From positions 1-64,000 of the forward strand of contig VGXC01000009.1 in NCBI GenBank assembly GCA_016873495.1: a stretch of 64,000 bases of DNA, in the 5' to 3' direction. Shown in pieces: positions 15,836-25,193 of this stretch. The stretch's first letter is position 1; the number at the start of each line of letters is the position of its first letter. A model generated the notes under the pieces. It was not told the origin of the DNA. It did no database searches and saw only the letters and a program-made list of their open reading frames with translations. Both the position numbers and the translations under genes were made by a program. The stretch is from Nitrospira sp. Its GTDB lineage: Bacteria > Nitrospirota > Nitrospiria > Nitrospirales > Nitrospiraceae.

Positions 15836-17776
15836 CTAGGCAAGGCCGATCGCCTCCCGCGTCGAGGAAAACGCGCGCAACGCCGTGGTGACACGTTCGG
15901 CTCCTCGGCCATCGGCTCGATAGAACAGCCGCTCCTCCACGATCGCCTGCTGCTCGGCCGTCGGATAAAAGCGAGCCGGATCGGCGCGAAACGCCTTCAG
16001 TGCCTGCCGCAAGGCCGGGACTGAGGCAAAGCGCGGGATGGGCAAGACTTCTCCCAGCGCGGACCCATGGAACTGCCACGGCAGCCACTGCCAGACCGGC
16101 ATGCCGAGCAGAAACGCTTCCTCGGCCACGGTGGAATAGGTAAAGAGCACCAGATCGGTCGTCCGTATTGCCTCGGCCCACGGCTGCCGGGTCACAGAAA
16201 CGCGACCGCGGAACGGCAGGAAGCCGGAATGCGCTTCGACGGGGCTGAAAGGATGGGAGGTCACGATCAGCTCACAGCTCTCGTCGTCCTTCGTCGCGGC
16301 TGTGACTGCGGCAATCATGTCCAACTCATACTCGACGGCCTGAGACGCCACCAACAAGATCCGCATCCCGCCTTGAGGCGCTCCAAGCCCAGACTGCCTA
16401 ACATGTACCCCGCGCATCCGCACATGGTCGAATCGTGGCGAGCCGGTCGCCACCACCCGATCATCGGCATAGCCGCATTCGAGAAACAGGGACCGCCCAT
16501 ACTCGCCCATGGCAAAGACGACATCCGGATGAGGCACCGCGCATCCGTCCGGAGTCCCGTTGAATTCCCGCTCCGGGGATAACACAAGAAATGTCTTCTC
16601 ATGACTATAGCTGGCATGTTGGATGGTCCAACACAGAATCCGCGGCTTCGCACGCCGGCTCCCCTCGTAGACAGCGCGGGACCGAGGGAAATGCTCGAGA
16701 AAGCAGCCGATGGATGCGGGATTGGCTTCGCGCACAGCCCGCTCGACGGCCAAGGCCATCAATTCCCCGAGGGCAAGGTCAGGGCTAGCCAATCCTTCCA
16801 GCATCCCCCCGGCAACAAGAGGGGCGAAGTCCCAATTCTCATGCTGGCATGCGCGTTGAAACGCCTCGCGACGGGATGACGCCCAGCAGGTCAGCAATGG
16901 CCCCAGGTCTGCCACGGCACGGAAAATATCTCGCCACCGGAGATAGGATTGGAGGACGAGAGTGTTGCGACTGCGTCGCAACGATGCCACGACGTTCGAT
17001 AACACCCGCCCGCGTTTGCCCGGTTCAAAGTCCGGTTCCACCCACAGCATCCAGCCTACCGACTCGCCTCGCGGCTGCGCCAGGAGTTGAGGCACGGCTT
17101 GAAAGTAACGGTCGTACAGTCCTCCGCGTTGTTCATCCCACCACACGCTCCAATCCCAAAATCCCTGCAACAAGACATCGACAGAACAGGACGGCCATCC
17201 CGACGAGGACCCGACGACCCACCGAATACGCACCAGGGTGAAGAGACATCGCATCCTGGCGACGAGCCCTCGAACGAGCCGCGTTCCCATCGAGTCGGCC
17301 TGTGGCACGGCTTGCGTGTCGACGGCAAACGCTTGCCGTAACACCCGCGCGATCGGATCGGGACATCCGACGAGAATCAATCGGCTGGCGCGACGAGTCT
17401 CTGTCGCCGCTTTCACCGTGAAGAGCGCGACGATCGATTGAAAGAGCGGATCCCGTTCGGCGTCCTTGAAGGAGAGAGGATGATACCACCAGCGGCTGGC
17501 CCGTCCGGGAGATCCGAGGGCTTGCCGAAGCGTGACTCCTTCGCGATTCGGCACCGTTCCGATTCGGGCAACAAGGTCCAGATACGCGCGCCTCGCAGCC
17601 TCGCGAACCTTCAAAGAAAGTTCGCGCGCCCGAATCACCGTGATCGATTCGAGGCCTTCAAGCTCGGCTTCTTGGTCGGGCGGAAGGAAACTGAGGACCG
17701 TCGAAGGAATGGGGAAAGGACGAGACGGCCATGCCCAACACACCCATAGCGGCCGATCGAGTTCGGATTCACCCAT
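15836..17776 (-). CDS. Large GT-B-like surface carbohydrate protein
   Basis: 646 aa, family not firmly recognised. The N-terminal half is Arg-rich and helical without clear motifs. The C-terminal half looks like a GT-B donor domain: HASYSHEKTFL, PHPDVVFAMGEYGRSLFLECGY, VVATGSPRFDHVR, ILLVASQAVEY and a TDLVLFTYSTVAEEAFLLGMPVWQW block near the end. The latter resembles the CDP-glycerol/Kdo-transferase and TIGR04326-type surface carbohydrate proteins. Likely a cytoplasmic or peripheral glycosyltransferase, or a transferase of glycerol- or ribitol-phosphate type. ATG at 17776 overlaps the stop of the upstream gene by 8 bases. Confidence 0.6.
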   Translation of the reverse strand: MGESELDRPLWVCWAWPSRPFPIPSTVLSFLPPDQEAELEGLESITVIRARELSLKVREAARRAYLDLVARIGTVPNREGVTLRQALGSPGRASRWWYHPLSFKDAERDPLFQSIVALFTVKAATETRRASRLILVGCPDPIARVLRQAFAVDTQAVPQADSMGTRLVRGLVARMRCLFTLVRIRWVVGSSSGWPSCSVDVLLQGFWDWSVWWDEQRGGLYDRYFQAVPQLLAQPRGESVGWMLWVEPDFEPGKRGRVLSNVVASLRRSRNTLVLQSYLRWRDIFRAVADLGPLLTCWASSRREAFQRACQHENWDFAPLVAGGMLEGLASPDLALGELMALAVERAVREANPASIGCFLEHFPRSRAVYEGSRRAKPRILCWTIQHASYSHEKTFLVLSPEREFNGTPDGCAVPHPDVVFAMGEYGRSLFLECGYADDRVVATGSPRFDHVRMRGVHVRQSGLGAPQGGMRILLVASQAVEYELDMIAAVTAATKDDESCELIVTSHPFSPVEAHSGFLPFRGRVSVTRQPWAEAIRTTDLVLFTYSTVAEEAFLLGMPVWQWLPWQFHGSALGEVLPIPRFASVPALRQALKAFRADPARFYPTAEQQAIVEERLFYRADGRGAERVTTALRAFSSTREAIGLA

Positions 17777-19691
17777 GCGCCGAGAGCCCCTGCGCGGGCG
17801 GGTCGGCGACTTCCAGCAGTACCTTGAGATGCGTCCGGTTGCGCGTCAGGCGCCAGGCTTCCGCGAAATCCTTGAGCGGCAGGACCGTGCGAAGCAGCGG
17901 GGACAGATCCAGCCGAGGCAGGACCGCGAGCGCCGCGTGAAAATCTTCCGCCGTGCTGCCGACGGATCCGATGACGGTCTTGTCATAGCCCACGATCGTT
18001 TCGAAATTGAACGGCCGCTCCGCATAGGGGAATCCGAGCAACACGATCGTGGCGCCCGCGCCGGACTCCTGCAGGACTCGGTGCAGCGCGTCGGGGTTGC
18101 CGGTCGCCTCGATCACGGTATCGAAGGGTCGGAGCGATACGGTCGGATCGCCCGTCGACACCGCCGTTCCCTCGAACAGCGCCAGACGATCCGGACGCGA
18201 ATCGATCACCGTCACCCGATGTCCCTGCAACACCAGCAGTCGCGCGACCAACTGCCCGATGGGACCGCCTCCCATCACCACGCACTGGCGCATAACGGTC
18301 GGCGCACTTCCTATCCGATCCAACCGGCGCAACCCCTTCAACACCACGGCCAGAGGCTCGCAGAGACAGGCCGCCCGCAACTCGATAGAGGGAGGCAGCA
18401 CGTGCAGGAACCGACGCGCGGCCACCACGTATTCCGCATACCCCCCGTCCCGTCCCATCACGCCGACCTCGCAGCGCTCCCGACAGCCAATGGCGTTTCC
18501 CCTTCGACACTCATCGCATTCTCCGCACCCTTGAATACATTCGACCACGACCGGATCGCCCTCTTTCAGATCCGTCACACGGCCCCCCACGGCGGCGACG
18601 GTCCCGGAAAATTCATGGCCCGGGACGATAGGATAGCGCGCGAGTCCTGTCTTGTAATAGCCCAGCGAGCCATCCAGTACTTCCAGGTCCGTGGCACACA
18701 CTCCCTGAAATGCCACCCGCACTAAGACCTCGCTCGGACGGAGCGGCGGCCGTTCCACGAGCCGTAAGGTCGCACGGCCAGGGCCTTCAATGACGACCGC
18801 CTGGTAGGTGCGATCGAAGAGCAGTTGTTGTTTCGTCAATGGGTTCTCCATGAGCGCCCCATCCCAAATCCCACGAACATGCCCCAGCAGCTTTTCCCAT
18901 CGGAATCGCAGGATTTCCCCAGCCGTTTGCCTCAGGCGCCGCTCGCGCAGCGCGGCCATGAAGTCGCCCGCCCCGTGCCTCAACGCCTGGATGACTTCGC
19001 GCGGCACATCCCGGCGGCCGCTGATCCCGATCCATTTAGCCGCCTGCCCTTCCCGATAATACCGACGCCGGACCTGCGTCCAGGTTTCCTGGTGGATGTG
19101 GGACACCCCGGCTTCAGGGACATAGAGCACGCGGTAGCCGCGCTCCATCCAATGTTTGGCCCATTCGATGTCCTCCAGGCCCGGCAGCGTTTCATCGAAC
19201 GGATGGTCGATCCACAACGAACGACGGATAGCGGCATTGGCATTGTTGGCAAACCACCGTGGAGGAGCCATGACGCACCGCTCGAGACCGAAGGTCCGCC
19301 GAAAATCCTGCGCCTCGCTGAACTTCGAGGTTGCATGACCGACCTGCCGTCCATAAACCATGGCGACGTGCGGATCGCGCAGCGCCTCGACAAGGTGGGC
19401 CAGCCAGTCGGCCGAGGTGGGCTCGGTATGGGCGGACACGATCACCAGCAGCGCTCCCGAGCTGGCACGAATTCCCACGTTCAGCGAATGGCCGAACGTA
19501 AAATCTTCGGGCGGCAGGCGCACCAGCCGATCGGCGCGCTCTTCAGCGATCCGCCGGGTCCGATCATAAGAGCCGGAATCCACGACGATGGTTTCATAAT
19601 CGCGGTACCGTTGATGCTCGATGCCGTCCAGCAGCGACGGCAGAAACCGCTCCTCGTTGAAGGCGCGAATGATGATGGAGACGTGCGGCAT
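17769..19691 (-). CDS. GT2 glycosyltransferase fused to zinc alcohol dehydrogenase
   Basis: 640 aa, two enzymes in one frame. Residues 1-~275 form a GT2 (VSIIIRAFNEERFL, VVDSGSYDRT, NANAAIRRSLW, GLEDIEWAKHWMERGYRVLYVPEAGVSH). Residues ~290-625 form a zinc-dependent medium-chain dehydrogenase. It has the catalytic zinc Cys in GVCATDLEV (332), GHEF (359-361), structural zinc CGECDECRRGNAIGC (389-403), Glu446 of CEPLAV and the NAD motif GGGPIGQLVA (474-483). The dehydrogenase would oxidise a sugar or polyol hydroxyl. Met281 at 18851 could serve as an internal start for a separate dehydrogenase; a GGGATGGGG run precedes it. Neighbours (2-hydroxyacid dehydrogenase, KdsB-type cytidylyltransferase) suggest a common sugar-acid pathway. 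Confidence 0.82.
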   Translation of the reverse strand: MPHVSIIIRAFNEERFLPSLLDGIEHQRYRDYETIVVDSGSYDRTRRIAEERADRLVRLPPEDFTFGHSLNVGIRASSGALLVIVSAHTEPTSADWLAHLVEALRDPHVAMVYGRQVGHATSKFSEAQDFRRTFGLERCVMAPPRWFANNANAAIRRSLWIDHPFDETLPGLEDIEWAKHWMERGYRVLYVPEAGVSHIHQETWTQVRRRYYREGQAAKWIGISGRRDVPREVIQALRHGAGDFMAALRERRLRQTAGEILRFRWEKLLGHVRGIWDGALMENPLTKQQLLFDRTYQAVVIEGPGRATLRLVERPPLRPSEVLVRVAFQGVCATDLEVLDGSLGYYKTGLARYPIVPGHEFSGTVAAVGGRVTDLKEGDPVVVECIQGCGECDECRRGNAIGCRERCEVGVMGRDGGYAEYVVAARRFLHVLPPSIELRAACLCEPLAVVLKGLRRLDRIGSAPTVMRQCVVMGGGPIGQLVARLLVLQGHRVTVIDSRPDRLALFEGTAVSTGDPTVSLRPFDTVIEATGNPDALHRVLQESGAGATIVLLGFPYAERPFNFETIVGYDKTVIGSVGSTAEDFHAALAVLPRLDLSPLLRTVLPLKDFAEAWRLTRNRTHLKVLLEVADPPAQGLSAHG

Positions 19692-19694
19692 CGA

Positions 19695-20657
19695 TCAGCC
19701 CGCCTTGACGCTGTGGAGCCGCAGCGATTCCACGAGATGGCGGATGGTGTTGGCATGCACCGCCTCCGCCGCGGCTGGGCTGCTGTTGGCGTTATGCGGC
19801 GCGAGCCAGCAATTGTCGAATCGGCGCAACGGACTCGCCGGCGGCAAGGGCTCTTGTTCGAACACATCGAGCGCCGCCCCCGCGATCAGGCGCCGCTCCA
19901 GCGCGCGCACCAGCGCCGCCTCCTCGACCACGGGACCGCGCGACGCATTGATGAGATAGGCGGACGGCTTCATCCGTGCGAAGGCCCGATCGTTCATCAA
20001 GTGAAACGACGTGGGATTCAAGTCCGGATTGAGCGTCACGAAGTCCGCCGTGGCCAACAGCTCGTCCAGCGGGAGCATGCGGAGGCCCGTGCCGGCCACA
20101 AAAGCGTCGGGCATGGCGACCGGATCGGTGCCCACCACCCGCATCCCGAACGCCACGGCCCGCCGAACGACGGCCTTCCCGCAGTTGCCCACGCCGACGA
20201 CGCCGAGCGTGGTTTCACGCAACGCCACGAGCGGCGGCTTCACCCATCGTCCGGCGCGGATATCCTGATGCATGGCGTGCAGCTGCCGCGCGAAGAGCAG
20301 CACATAGCCCATCACCGTGTCCGCCACCGGGTCGCTGAACGCATCGGGCGTGTTTCGCACCACGATGCCGCGCCGAGCCGCTGCGTCCCGGTCGATGGAA
20401 TCGATGCCGGTCCCCCATTTGGAAATAACCTTCAGGCGGGGCGACGCGCTCAGCACGCGCTCGGTGAGACGATCGTCGCCGCAAATGATTCCGTCCACGT
20501 CTCGGACCAGCGGCAACAGCTCTTCTTCGCTCAATCGCTCGTGCACCGTCGCCACGATCATCTCACAGCCGGCCGCCTCCAACTCCCGGCGATACCGGTC
20601 GAGCACCCCCATCGCATAGGGAGCGGAGACCAATACGCGCCACCGGCCGGCCGTCAC
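19695..20657 (-). CDS. D-isomer-specific 2-hydroxyacid dehydrogenase
   Basis: 320 aa NAD-dependent enzyme. The Rossmann motif GVVGVGNCGKA (152-162), Arg240 in NASRGPVVEE, Glu269 in DVFEQEP and His288 in LAPHNAN form the full catalytic set of the SerA/PdxB/DdlH superfamily. It lacks the C-terminal ACT domain of SerA. It would interconvert a 2-keto and a 2-hydroxy acid. The GTG at 20657 overlaps the upstream stop (GTGA). Sandwiched between the KdsB-type cytidylyltransferase and the GT2-dehydrogenase fusion, it probably serves a glycan-specific acid, not serine biosynthesis. Confidence 0.85.
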   Translation of the reverse strand: MTAGRWRVLVSAPYAMGVLDRYRRELEAAGCEMIVATVHERLSEEELLPLVRDVDGIICGDDRLTERVLSASPRLKVISKWGTGIDSIDRDAAARRGIVVRNTPDAFSDPVADTVMGYVLLFARQLHAMHQDIRAGRWVKPPLVALRETTLGVVGVGNCGKAVVRRAVAFGMRVVGTDPVAMPDAFVAGTGLRMLPLDELLATADFVTLNPDLNPTSFHLMNDRAFARMKPSAYLINASRGPVVEEAALVRALERRLIAGAALDVFEQEPLPPASPLRRFDNCWLAPHNANSSPAAAEAVHANTIRHLVESLRLHSVKAG

Positions 20658-21415
20658 GTCGCCGCTCCGTAGGCCCCGATAAGCGCGTCTTCGCGCATGA
20701 GCCCTTCCACGCGCGCCAGGTCTTCCGGCGTATCCACCGCCTGCGTCGCCCGAGCCGTCCGCACCATGCGCACTCGATAGCCATGCTCCAACGCTCGCAG
20801 CATATCGATAGACTCGGCTTGCTCCAGCGGGGTGGGCGGCAAGGTCGCGAACCGCAAGAGAAAGTCCCTCCGGAAAGGAATCACGCAGACCTGCTTGTAG
20901 GCCGGGGTCTGACCGAACGGCACACGCGCCATTGACGGGATGGGAGACCGAGACATGTACAGCGCATCGTCATTGTCCGCGATGACGACCTTGATGGTGT
21001 TGCGGTCTCGAAAGTCTTCGATCGTCTCGATGCGCGCCGCCAGGTTCACGCATACTACGGACGCATCCTGCCGGAAGGGCGCCAGACTGGCGTCGATCAT
21101 TTCGGGGGTAATCATGGGCTCATCGCCCTGCACCATCAAAATGATGTCGCCGTCCAAGGAACGGGCGGCTTCCGCGATCCGATCGGTGGCCCGCTCGTGA
21201 CGAGAAGACGTCATCAGGACGCGCCCTCCAAAGCCCTTCACGGCGCGCCTAATTTCCTCGTCACAGGTAGCCACGTAGACGGCATCCAATTGGGCGCACA
21301 GCGAGGTCCGCCGGTACACATGTTCGAGCATGGACCGTCCGCAAAGAAGGGCAAGGGGCTTCCCCGGAAACCGCGAGGAGTTCATGCGAGCCGGAATGAT
21401 GCCGATCGTCTGCAT
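20654..21415 (-). CDS. KdsB-type CMP-ulosonate cytidylyltransferase
   Basis: 253 aa GT-A-like nucleotidyltransferase. The start IGIIPARMNSSRFPGKPLALLCGRSMLEHVYRR has the KdsB/NeuA nucleotide loop (PAR...SRFPGKPL), followed by VMTSS-type and DIILMVQGDEPMI (about 94-106, the metal-binding DGDEP-like element). Known members couple CTP to Kdo or Kdo8N to give CMP-sugars. 253 aa matches KdsB. The copy is locus-specific and linked to two dehydrogenases, so the substrate may be another 3-deoxy-ulosonate or sugar acid. ATG at 21415; coupled by GTGA to the 2-hydroxyacid dehydrogenase gene. Confidence 0.82.
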   Translation of the reverse strand: MQTIGIIPARMNSSRFPGKPLALLCGRSMLEHVYRRTSLCAQLDAVYVATCDEEIRRAVKGFGGRVLMTSSRHERATDRIAEAARSLDGDIILMVQGDEPMITPEMIDASLAPFRQDASVVCVNLAARIETIEDFRDRNTIKVVIADNDDALYMSRSPIPSMARVPFGQTPAYKQVCVIPFRRDFLLRFATLPPTPLEQAESIDMLRALEHGYRVRMVRTARATQAVDTPEDLARVEGLMREDALIGAYGAAT

Positions 21416-21428
21416 GGCAGTCAGCTAA

Positions 21429-22391
21429 TCAGGACAGGGCGACGCGGACTTCGCACTCCAACGTCGCGTGCCCCGTGAGCACGGCACAGCGCCCGGACCG
21501 GAAGGCTTCATGGAGATCCTTCGGCATGTTCGTGCAGGGCTCCAAGACGACCGTGTACAGCCCTCGCCACCCCCCGAAACTCATAAACAGCCAGGTGAAC
21601 GGAAAGACTTCAGGTGGAAAGAACAGCCGCAAGGATGCGCCGGTTGAGACCTCGCGCACGCGGCACCAGCCTTCCGGCATATCGCGCACGTAGACGAACT
21701 CCCGGTGCCCCTCGGCTGGGGGCGGCAGACAGCTTAAATCTACCTGCCGCCCGTCGCGATCCGTGGCAACGGGCCACGAAAACGGTTCGGCGCGACCGAC
21801 CCGCGTGCTGAAACCGAGATCAACCGGCGTCGCGCTTCCACCAGGCAGTTCCACCCGGTGACCGGGCGTGACGGCCACCGCAAGATGTTGCTTGAAGAGA
21901 AAATGCAGCGGCTCGGCGCGGCTGTTCGTAATGCGGTAGTGAACGGCCACCTCCGGTTTTCCCTGGTGTACAGTGACCGTTTTCTCACACGCGGTCCCGG
22001 TTGTCGGGCCATCCAGCCGCATGACCACCGTCGCACGGTCAGGACCGTCACGAGCGATCTCCCACCGCCACGGCTGGCTCCACCATTCCCCATGGTCCGG
22101 CAAGTCACGGCCATCAAAGACGCCCGGCGCATCGTTGGGGAACAACTCTTCCCATCCCCCGGCCCAATGATCGTCGTAGGATGCCCCTAATGCGACGCGC
22201 CGAAGTCCGACAGCGGGATTATGCCACAGCCATTGAATGTCGCGCCGCGCATCACAGAGGTTCCAGATTTTCCCGCCGAGCTCCGGCAGCAGGTCGACGC
22301 GTATTCGATCGCTTTCCATCCTGACGCACTGAAATCCATCTATTTTCTCAACGGAATTGACGCGTACCCGCTCTCCTCCTCGATCAGGCAC
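21429..22391 (-). CDS. Galactose mutarotase-like protein
   Basis: 320 aa predominantly beta protein. ESDRIRVDLLPELGGKIWNL at the start and the later FLFKQHLAVAVTPGHRVELP block match the aldose-1-epimerase/mutarotase-like fold (DUF4432/DUF5107-like). His residues in KQHLAVAV and the Glu in TVVLEPCTNMP near the C-terminus are in the positions of the catalytic pair. It may interconvert anomers or bind a sugar of the pathway. GTG at 22391, 23 bases after the FkbM stop with AAAGGGG upstream, is my choice. An ATG at 22469 would overlap the FkbM gene by 56 bases. Confidence 0.7.
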   Translation of the reverse strand: MPDRGGERVRVNSVEKIDGFQCVRMESDRIRVDLLPELGGKIWNLCDARRDIQWLWHNPAVGLRRVALGASYDDHWAGGWEELFPNDAPGVFDGRDLPDHGEWWSQPWRWEIARDGPDRATVVMRLDGPTTGTACEKTVTVHQGKPEVAVHYRITNSRAEPLHFLFKQHLAVAVTPGHRVELPGGSATPVDLGFSTRVGRAEPFSWPVATDRDGRQVDLSCLPPPAEGHREFVYVRDMPEGWCRVREVSTGASLRLFFPPEVFPFTWLFMSFGGWRGLYTVVLEPCTNMPKDLHEAFRSGRCAVLTGHATLECEVRVALS

Positions 22392-22413
22392 CGGCTTCTT
22401 TCCCCTTTCAACA

Positions 22414-23274
22414 TCAAACGGCGGTGCGTACCGAGCCTGGCCGGGGATTCGTCCGATGAAAAATGACATTCTGTGCTTTATCTCCCCGCAACTCCCACAC
22501 GGCACTGCCCTGTTGCGACAAGGTAAACCCACGGCGAGCGAATTCCCGCTCCAACTCGTCAATCGATACAGCATCGCCGTAATTGAACTCGATCAGAACC
22601 GTCCTGACCTGGCCTGACTCCAAGACTCGCCGCGCGCCGGCCAAAATTTTTGCCTCCAGCCCGTCGACATCGATCTTGATCAGTGCGGGATACGGCCATC
22701 CGTATTCCTCGATCAACAGATCCAAACTCAGCGAGACCGCCCCCTGCGTCAAGACGGCCGGACTGGAATCGGCTTGGAATCGACTCACCCCTCCGAAGGA
22801 GTGGAGCGCCGCGCCCTCTTCGAATGTGCTCACATAAAACAGATTGAACTCGTGCCGCTCAGCCATCGGAAAATTGCAGGGAACGATGTTGGAACACTCA
22901 TTCAAAACAATGTTGCGGCACAGACGGGAAAAATTTTGCGATTCCGGCTCGATGGCGAATATTTTCGAGGTCGGTCGGCGTTTGGCCGCATAGAGCGAAT
23001 AGAGGCCAATATTTGCGCCGATATCGACGAACACATCGCCTTCGTGCAAATTTTGATCGAGCCAATCGAGGGTTTCCGGCTCTTTGCTGGCGTAGCTATC
23101 CGCCCGATACTGCTCCACCTCCGACGCCACGCCAACTTTGATCGTCAAGCCACGGACCTGACAGGTCTTGACGCCACGCAACAAGCGGGCAAGACGCCGC
23201 CCCGCGCGTCTGATCGAACGATACAAAATCTTTGCCGGTTCAGGGATCACCACTCTCAGCCAAGCCCGAAGCAT
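22414..23274 (-). CDS. FkbM family methyltransferase
   Basis: 286 aa. A basic, amphipathic N-terminus (possible membrane surface contact, residues 1-35) is followed by motif I GDVFVDIGANIGLYSLYAAK (two halves: VFVDIGANIG and LYSLYAA), FAIEPESQNF, and IKIDVDGLEAKILAGAR, which are the hallmarks of the FkbM domain. Members O-methylate sugars and polyketides. Within this locus it probably methylates a sugar hydroxyl of the glycan. ATG at 23274 with AGGGCAGT upstream. Confidence 0.87.
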   Translation of the reverse strand: MLRAWLRVVIPEPAKILYRSIRRAGRRLARLLRGVKTCQVRGLTIKVGVASEVEQYRADSYASKEPETLDWLDQNLHEGDVFVDIGANIGLYSLYAAKRRPTSKIFAIEPESQNFSRLCRNIVLNECSNIVPCNFPMAERHEFNLFYVSTFEEGAALHSFGGVSRFQADSSPAVLTQGAVSLSLDLLIEEYGWPYPALIKIDVDGLEAKILAGARRVLESGQVRTVLIEFNYGDAVSIDELEREFARRGFTLSQQGSAVWELRGDKAQNVIFHRTNPRPGSVRTAV

Positions 23275-23319
23275 ACTGCCCTATCGGTCGGGTGAGTCAC
23301 CCACGTCCAACGAGCCACA

Positions 23320-25140
23320 TTACGCAACAACCGACGACGGTGCGGCGTCTTGCGCCTTCATGAACTCTGCATAGCGGCCGCCTGAAGCGAGCAACGCGGC
23401 CGGAGCGCCGCTTTCCACGATCCGGCCGGCCTCCAGCACCAGGATGTGATCGACGTCTTTGACTGCCGACAGGCGGTGGGCGGCCATCAACACGGTGCAT
23501 TGGGCTCGAATGTCGCGCAACGCCTGTTGAATGGCCCGCTCAGACTCCACATCGAGCTGACTGGTGGCTTCATCTAAGAGGAGAATCTGCGGATTTCTCA
23601 ACAGCGCTCTTGCAAGGGCCAGCCGTTGTCGTTGGCCGCCCGAGAGGCGACCTCCCCGGTCGCCGACGAACGTTTGATACGCGTCCGGAAGGGTCACGAT
23701 GAACTCGTGCGCATGGGCGAGTGTTGCAGCCTGCCGCACTTGCTCCTCGGAGGCTCCCACCATGCCGCATCGAATGTTGTTTTCTACCGTGTCGTTAAAG
23801 AGAAACGTCTCCTGGCTGACCAGGCCGAGTCCTCTGCGCCAAGACTCCATCCGAAACTCGCGGATATTTTTCCCATCGGCGCGAATCTCGCCGCTGTCCG
23901 GTTCATAGAATCGGGCCAACAGATCGACGAGCGTCGATTTGCCCGATCCGGACCGCCCGATGATCGCCACACTACCGCCAACCGGTAGAGCGAACGTCAC
24001 ATCGCAAACGGTGTCGAAGGATTGTCCTGCATGCCGAAAGCCGACGTGGCAAAATTCGATTCCCTGCGTGAGCCGCTCAAACTCCTCGGTCCCTTCCGAA
24101 GACCGATGCCCAGCGTGCTTCGCCTCCGCCAACAGTGACTGCACTTTATCCATCGCGCCTGCTGATCCCAGCCAGACATGGCGCTGCTCGGTAAACGTGC
24201 CGACACGCGGCGCCAACCGTTGCAACACGATCAAGAAAACGAGCAATGGGCCGAGTGCAAAAGCCTCCCACCTCGATGCGATCAGGATGATTCCCGCAAC
24301 CAACACGACCACGGTGCCTTGATAAGCCAACGCGAATCGGGCGCCGCGTTCCAGCAATTGAAAATCCACTTCTGCGATCGCCCGGGCGGCACGGTCATAT
24401 TGCGCCCGAATCTTGGGGAGGATGCTCAACGCTTTGATCTCCCTGATTCCTCCAAGGCTTTCGGTGGCACTGGTCATGAGCGCATCGTTTTCGTTGGTGT
24501 ACCGAAGCCCCAGCTGATACGACTCGCGCGGCTTCAACAGGACTGAGACGATGCCGAGGACGGGAAATGTCAACAGCGTCAATTTCCAGGAGATCGCCAA
24601 TTCCACAACCGCGTAGGCGAAGAACACGCATCCCGCCGAGGTCATCTCGATCATTGCCCGGAAGGCATACCCCGCTCGATAGGCCTCGGTCACCAACGTA
24701 TTGACCAGTTCTCCGGTCCGTGCGCGTTGGATATAGGCAAGATCACTCCGGAGAAGATAGTCGAAGGCTTCCGACCGCATCGCGAAAACAAGTTGATTTT
24801 CCCACAAGCCGGTCATGCGCTGTCGCCAGTAGGTGCAAACGGCCTGCCCGATCAAGACAGCCAGCGCGACCCCCAACGCAGCCCAGAGGGTCTGCGGCAA
24901 GGCCAAGAGGGTAAACACATGGTCGATCGCGGCGGCGGCGTGATTCGTCTCTTCTGAGGGATTGCGACGCCCTTCGAGTCCGCTGATGACCGGTAGCAAT
25001 AACCCCATGCCCATCCCGTCCAGCAATCCACCGAGGATCGCGAGCGCGGCCAAGACGCCAGCCCGTCTTCCCATTCCAGGCTGACGAAGAAGGGAACGCA
25101 CCTGACGATGCCCTCCGGCGACAACGCTTTCTTGATTCAT
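23320..25140 (-). CDS. ABC exporter/flippase, MsbA/PglK type
   Basis: 606 aa half-transporter with permease and ATPase in one chain. Six transmembrane helices fall in the first ~310 residues. The nucleotide-binding domain has Walker A GRSGSGKST, Q-loop VSQETFLF, signature LSGGQRQR and Walker B ILLLDEAT with the H-loop AAHRLS near the end. MsbA moves lipid A and PglK moves lipid-linked oligosaccharides. No Wzx flippase is found in the window, so this protein is the best candidate for moving the lipid-linked glycan. Start is the ATG at 25140; the longer frame runs into the upstream gene. Confidence 0.88.
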   Translation of the reverse strand: MNQESVVAGGHRQVRSLLRQPGMGRRAGVLAALAILGGLLDGMGMGLLLPVISGLEGRRNPSEETNHAAAAIDHVFTLLALPQTLWAALGVALAVLIGQAVCTYWRQRMTGLWENQLVFAMRSEAFDYLLRSDLAYIQRARTGELVNTLVTEAYRAGYAFRAMIEMTSAGCVFFAYAVVELAISWKLTLLTFPVLGIVSVLLKPRESYQLGLRYTNENDALMTSATESLGGIREIKALSILPKIRAQYDRAARAIAEVDFQLLERGARFALAYQGTVVVLVAGIILIASRWEAFALGPLLVFLIVLQRLAPRVGTFTEQRHVWLGSAGAMDKVQSLLAEAKHAGHRSSEGTEEFERLTQGIEFCHVGFRHAGQSFDTVCDVTFALPVGGSVAIIGRSGSGKSTLVDLLARFYEPDSGEIRADGKNIREFRMESWRRGLGLVSQETFLFNDTVENNIRCGMVGASEEQVRQAATLAHAHEFIVTLPDAYQTFVGDRGGRLSGGQRQRLALARALLRNPQILLLDEATSQLDVESERAIQQALRDIRAQCTVLMAAHRLSAVKDVDHILVLEAGRIVESGAPAALLASGGRYAEFMKAQDAAPSSVVA

Positions 25141-25193
25141 CGATCGGGTCTCATGAATCCGCGGCGCGGATACGTTGCGAGGAGGTCCGGGAG

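Noticed and set aside
19695-20657. serA phosphoglycerate dehydrogenase
   Set aside because: Lacks the C-terminal ACT/ASB domains and is embedded in the sugar-acid cluster.
20654-21415. Housekeeping kdsB for lipopolysaccharide Kdo
   Set aside because: No kdsA, kdsC, kdsD or waaA are linked; the coupled hydroxyacid dehydrogenase points to a locus-specific substrate. Not excluded.
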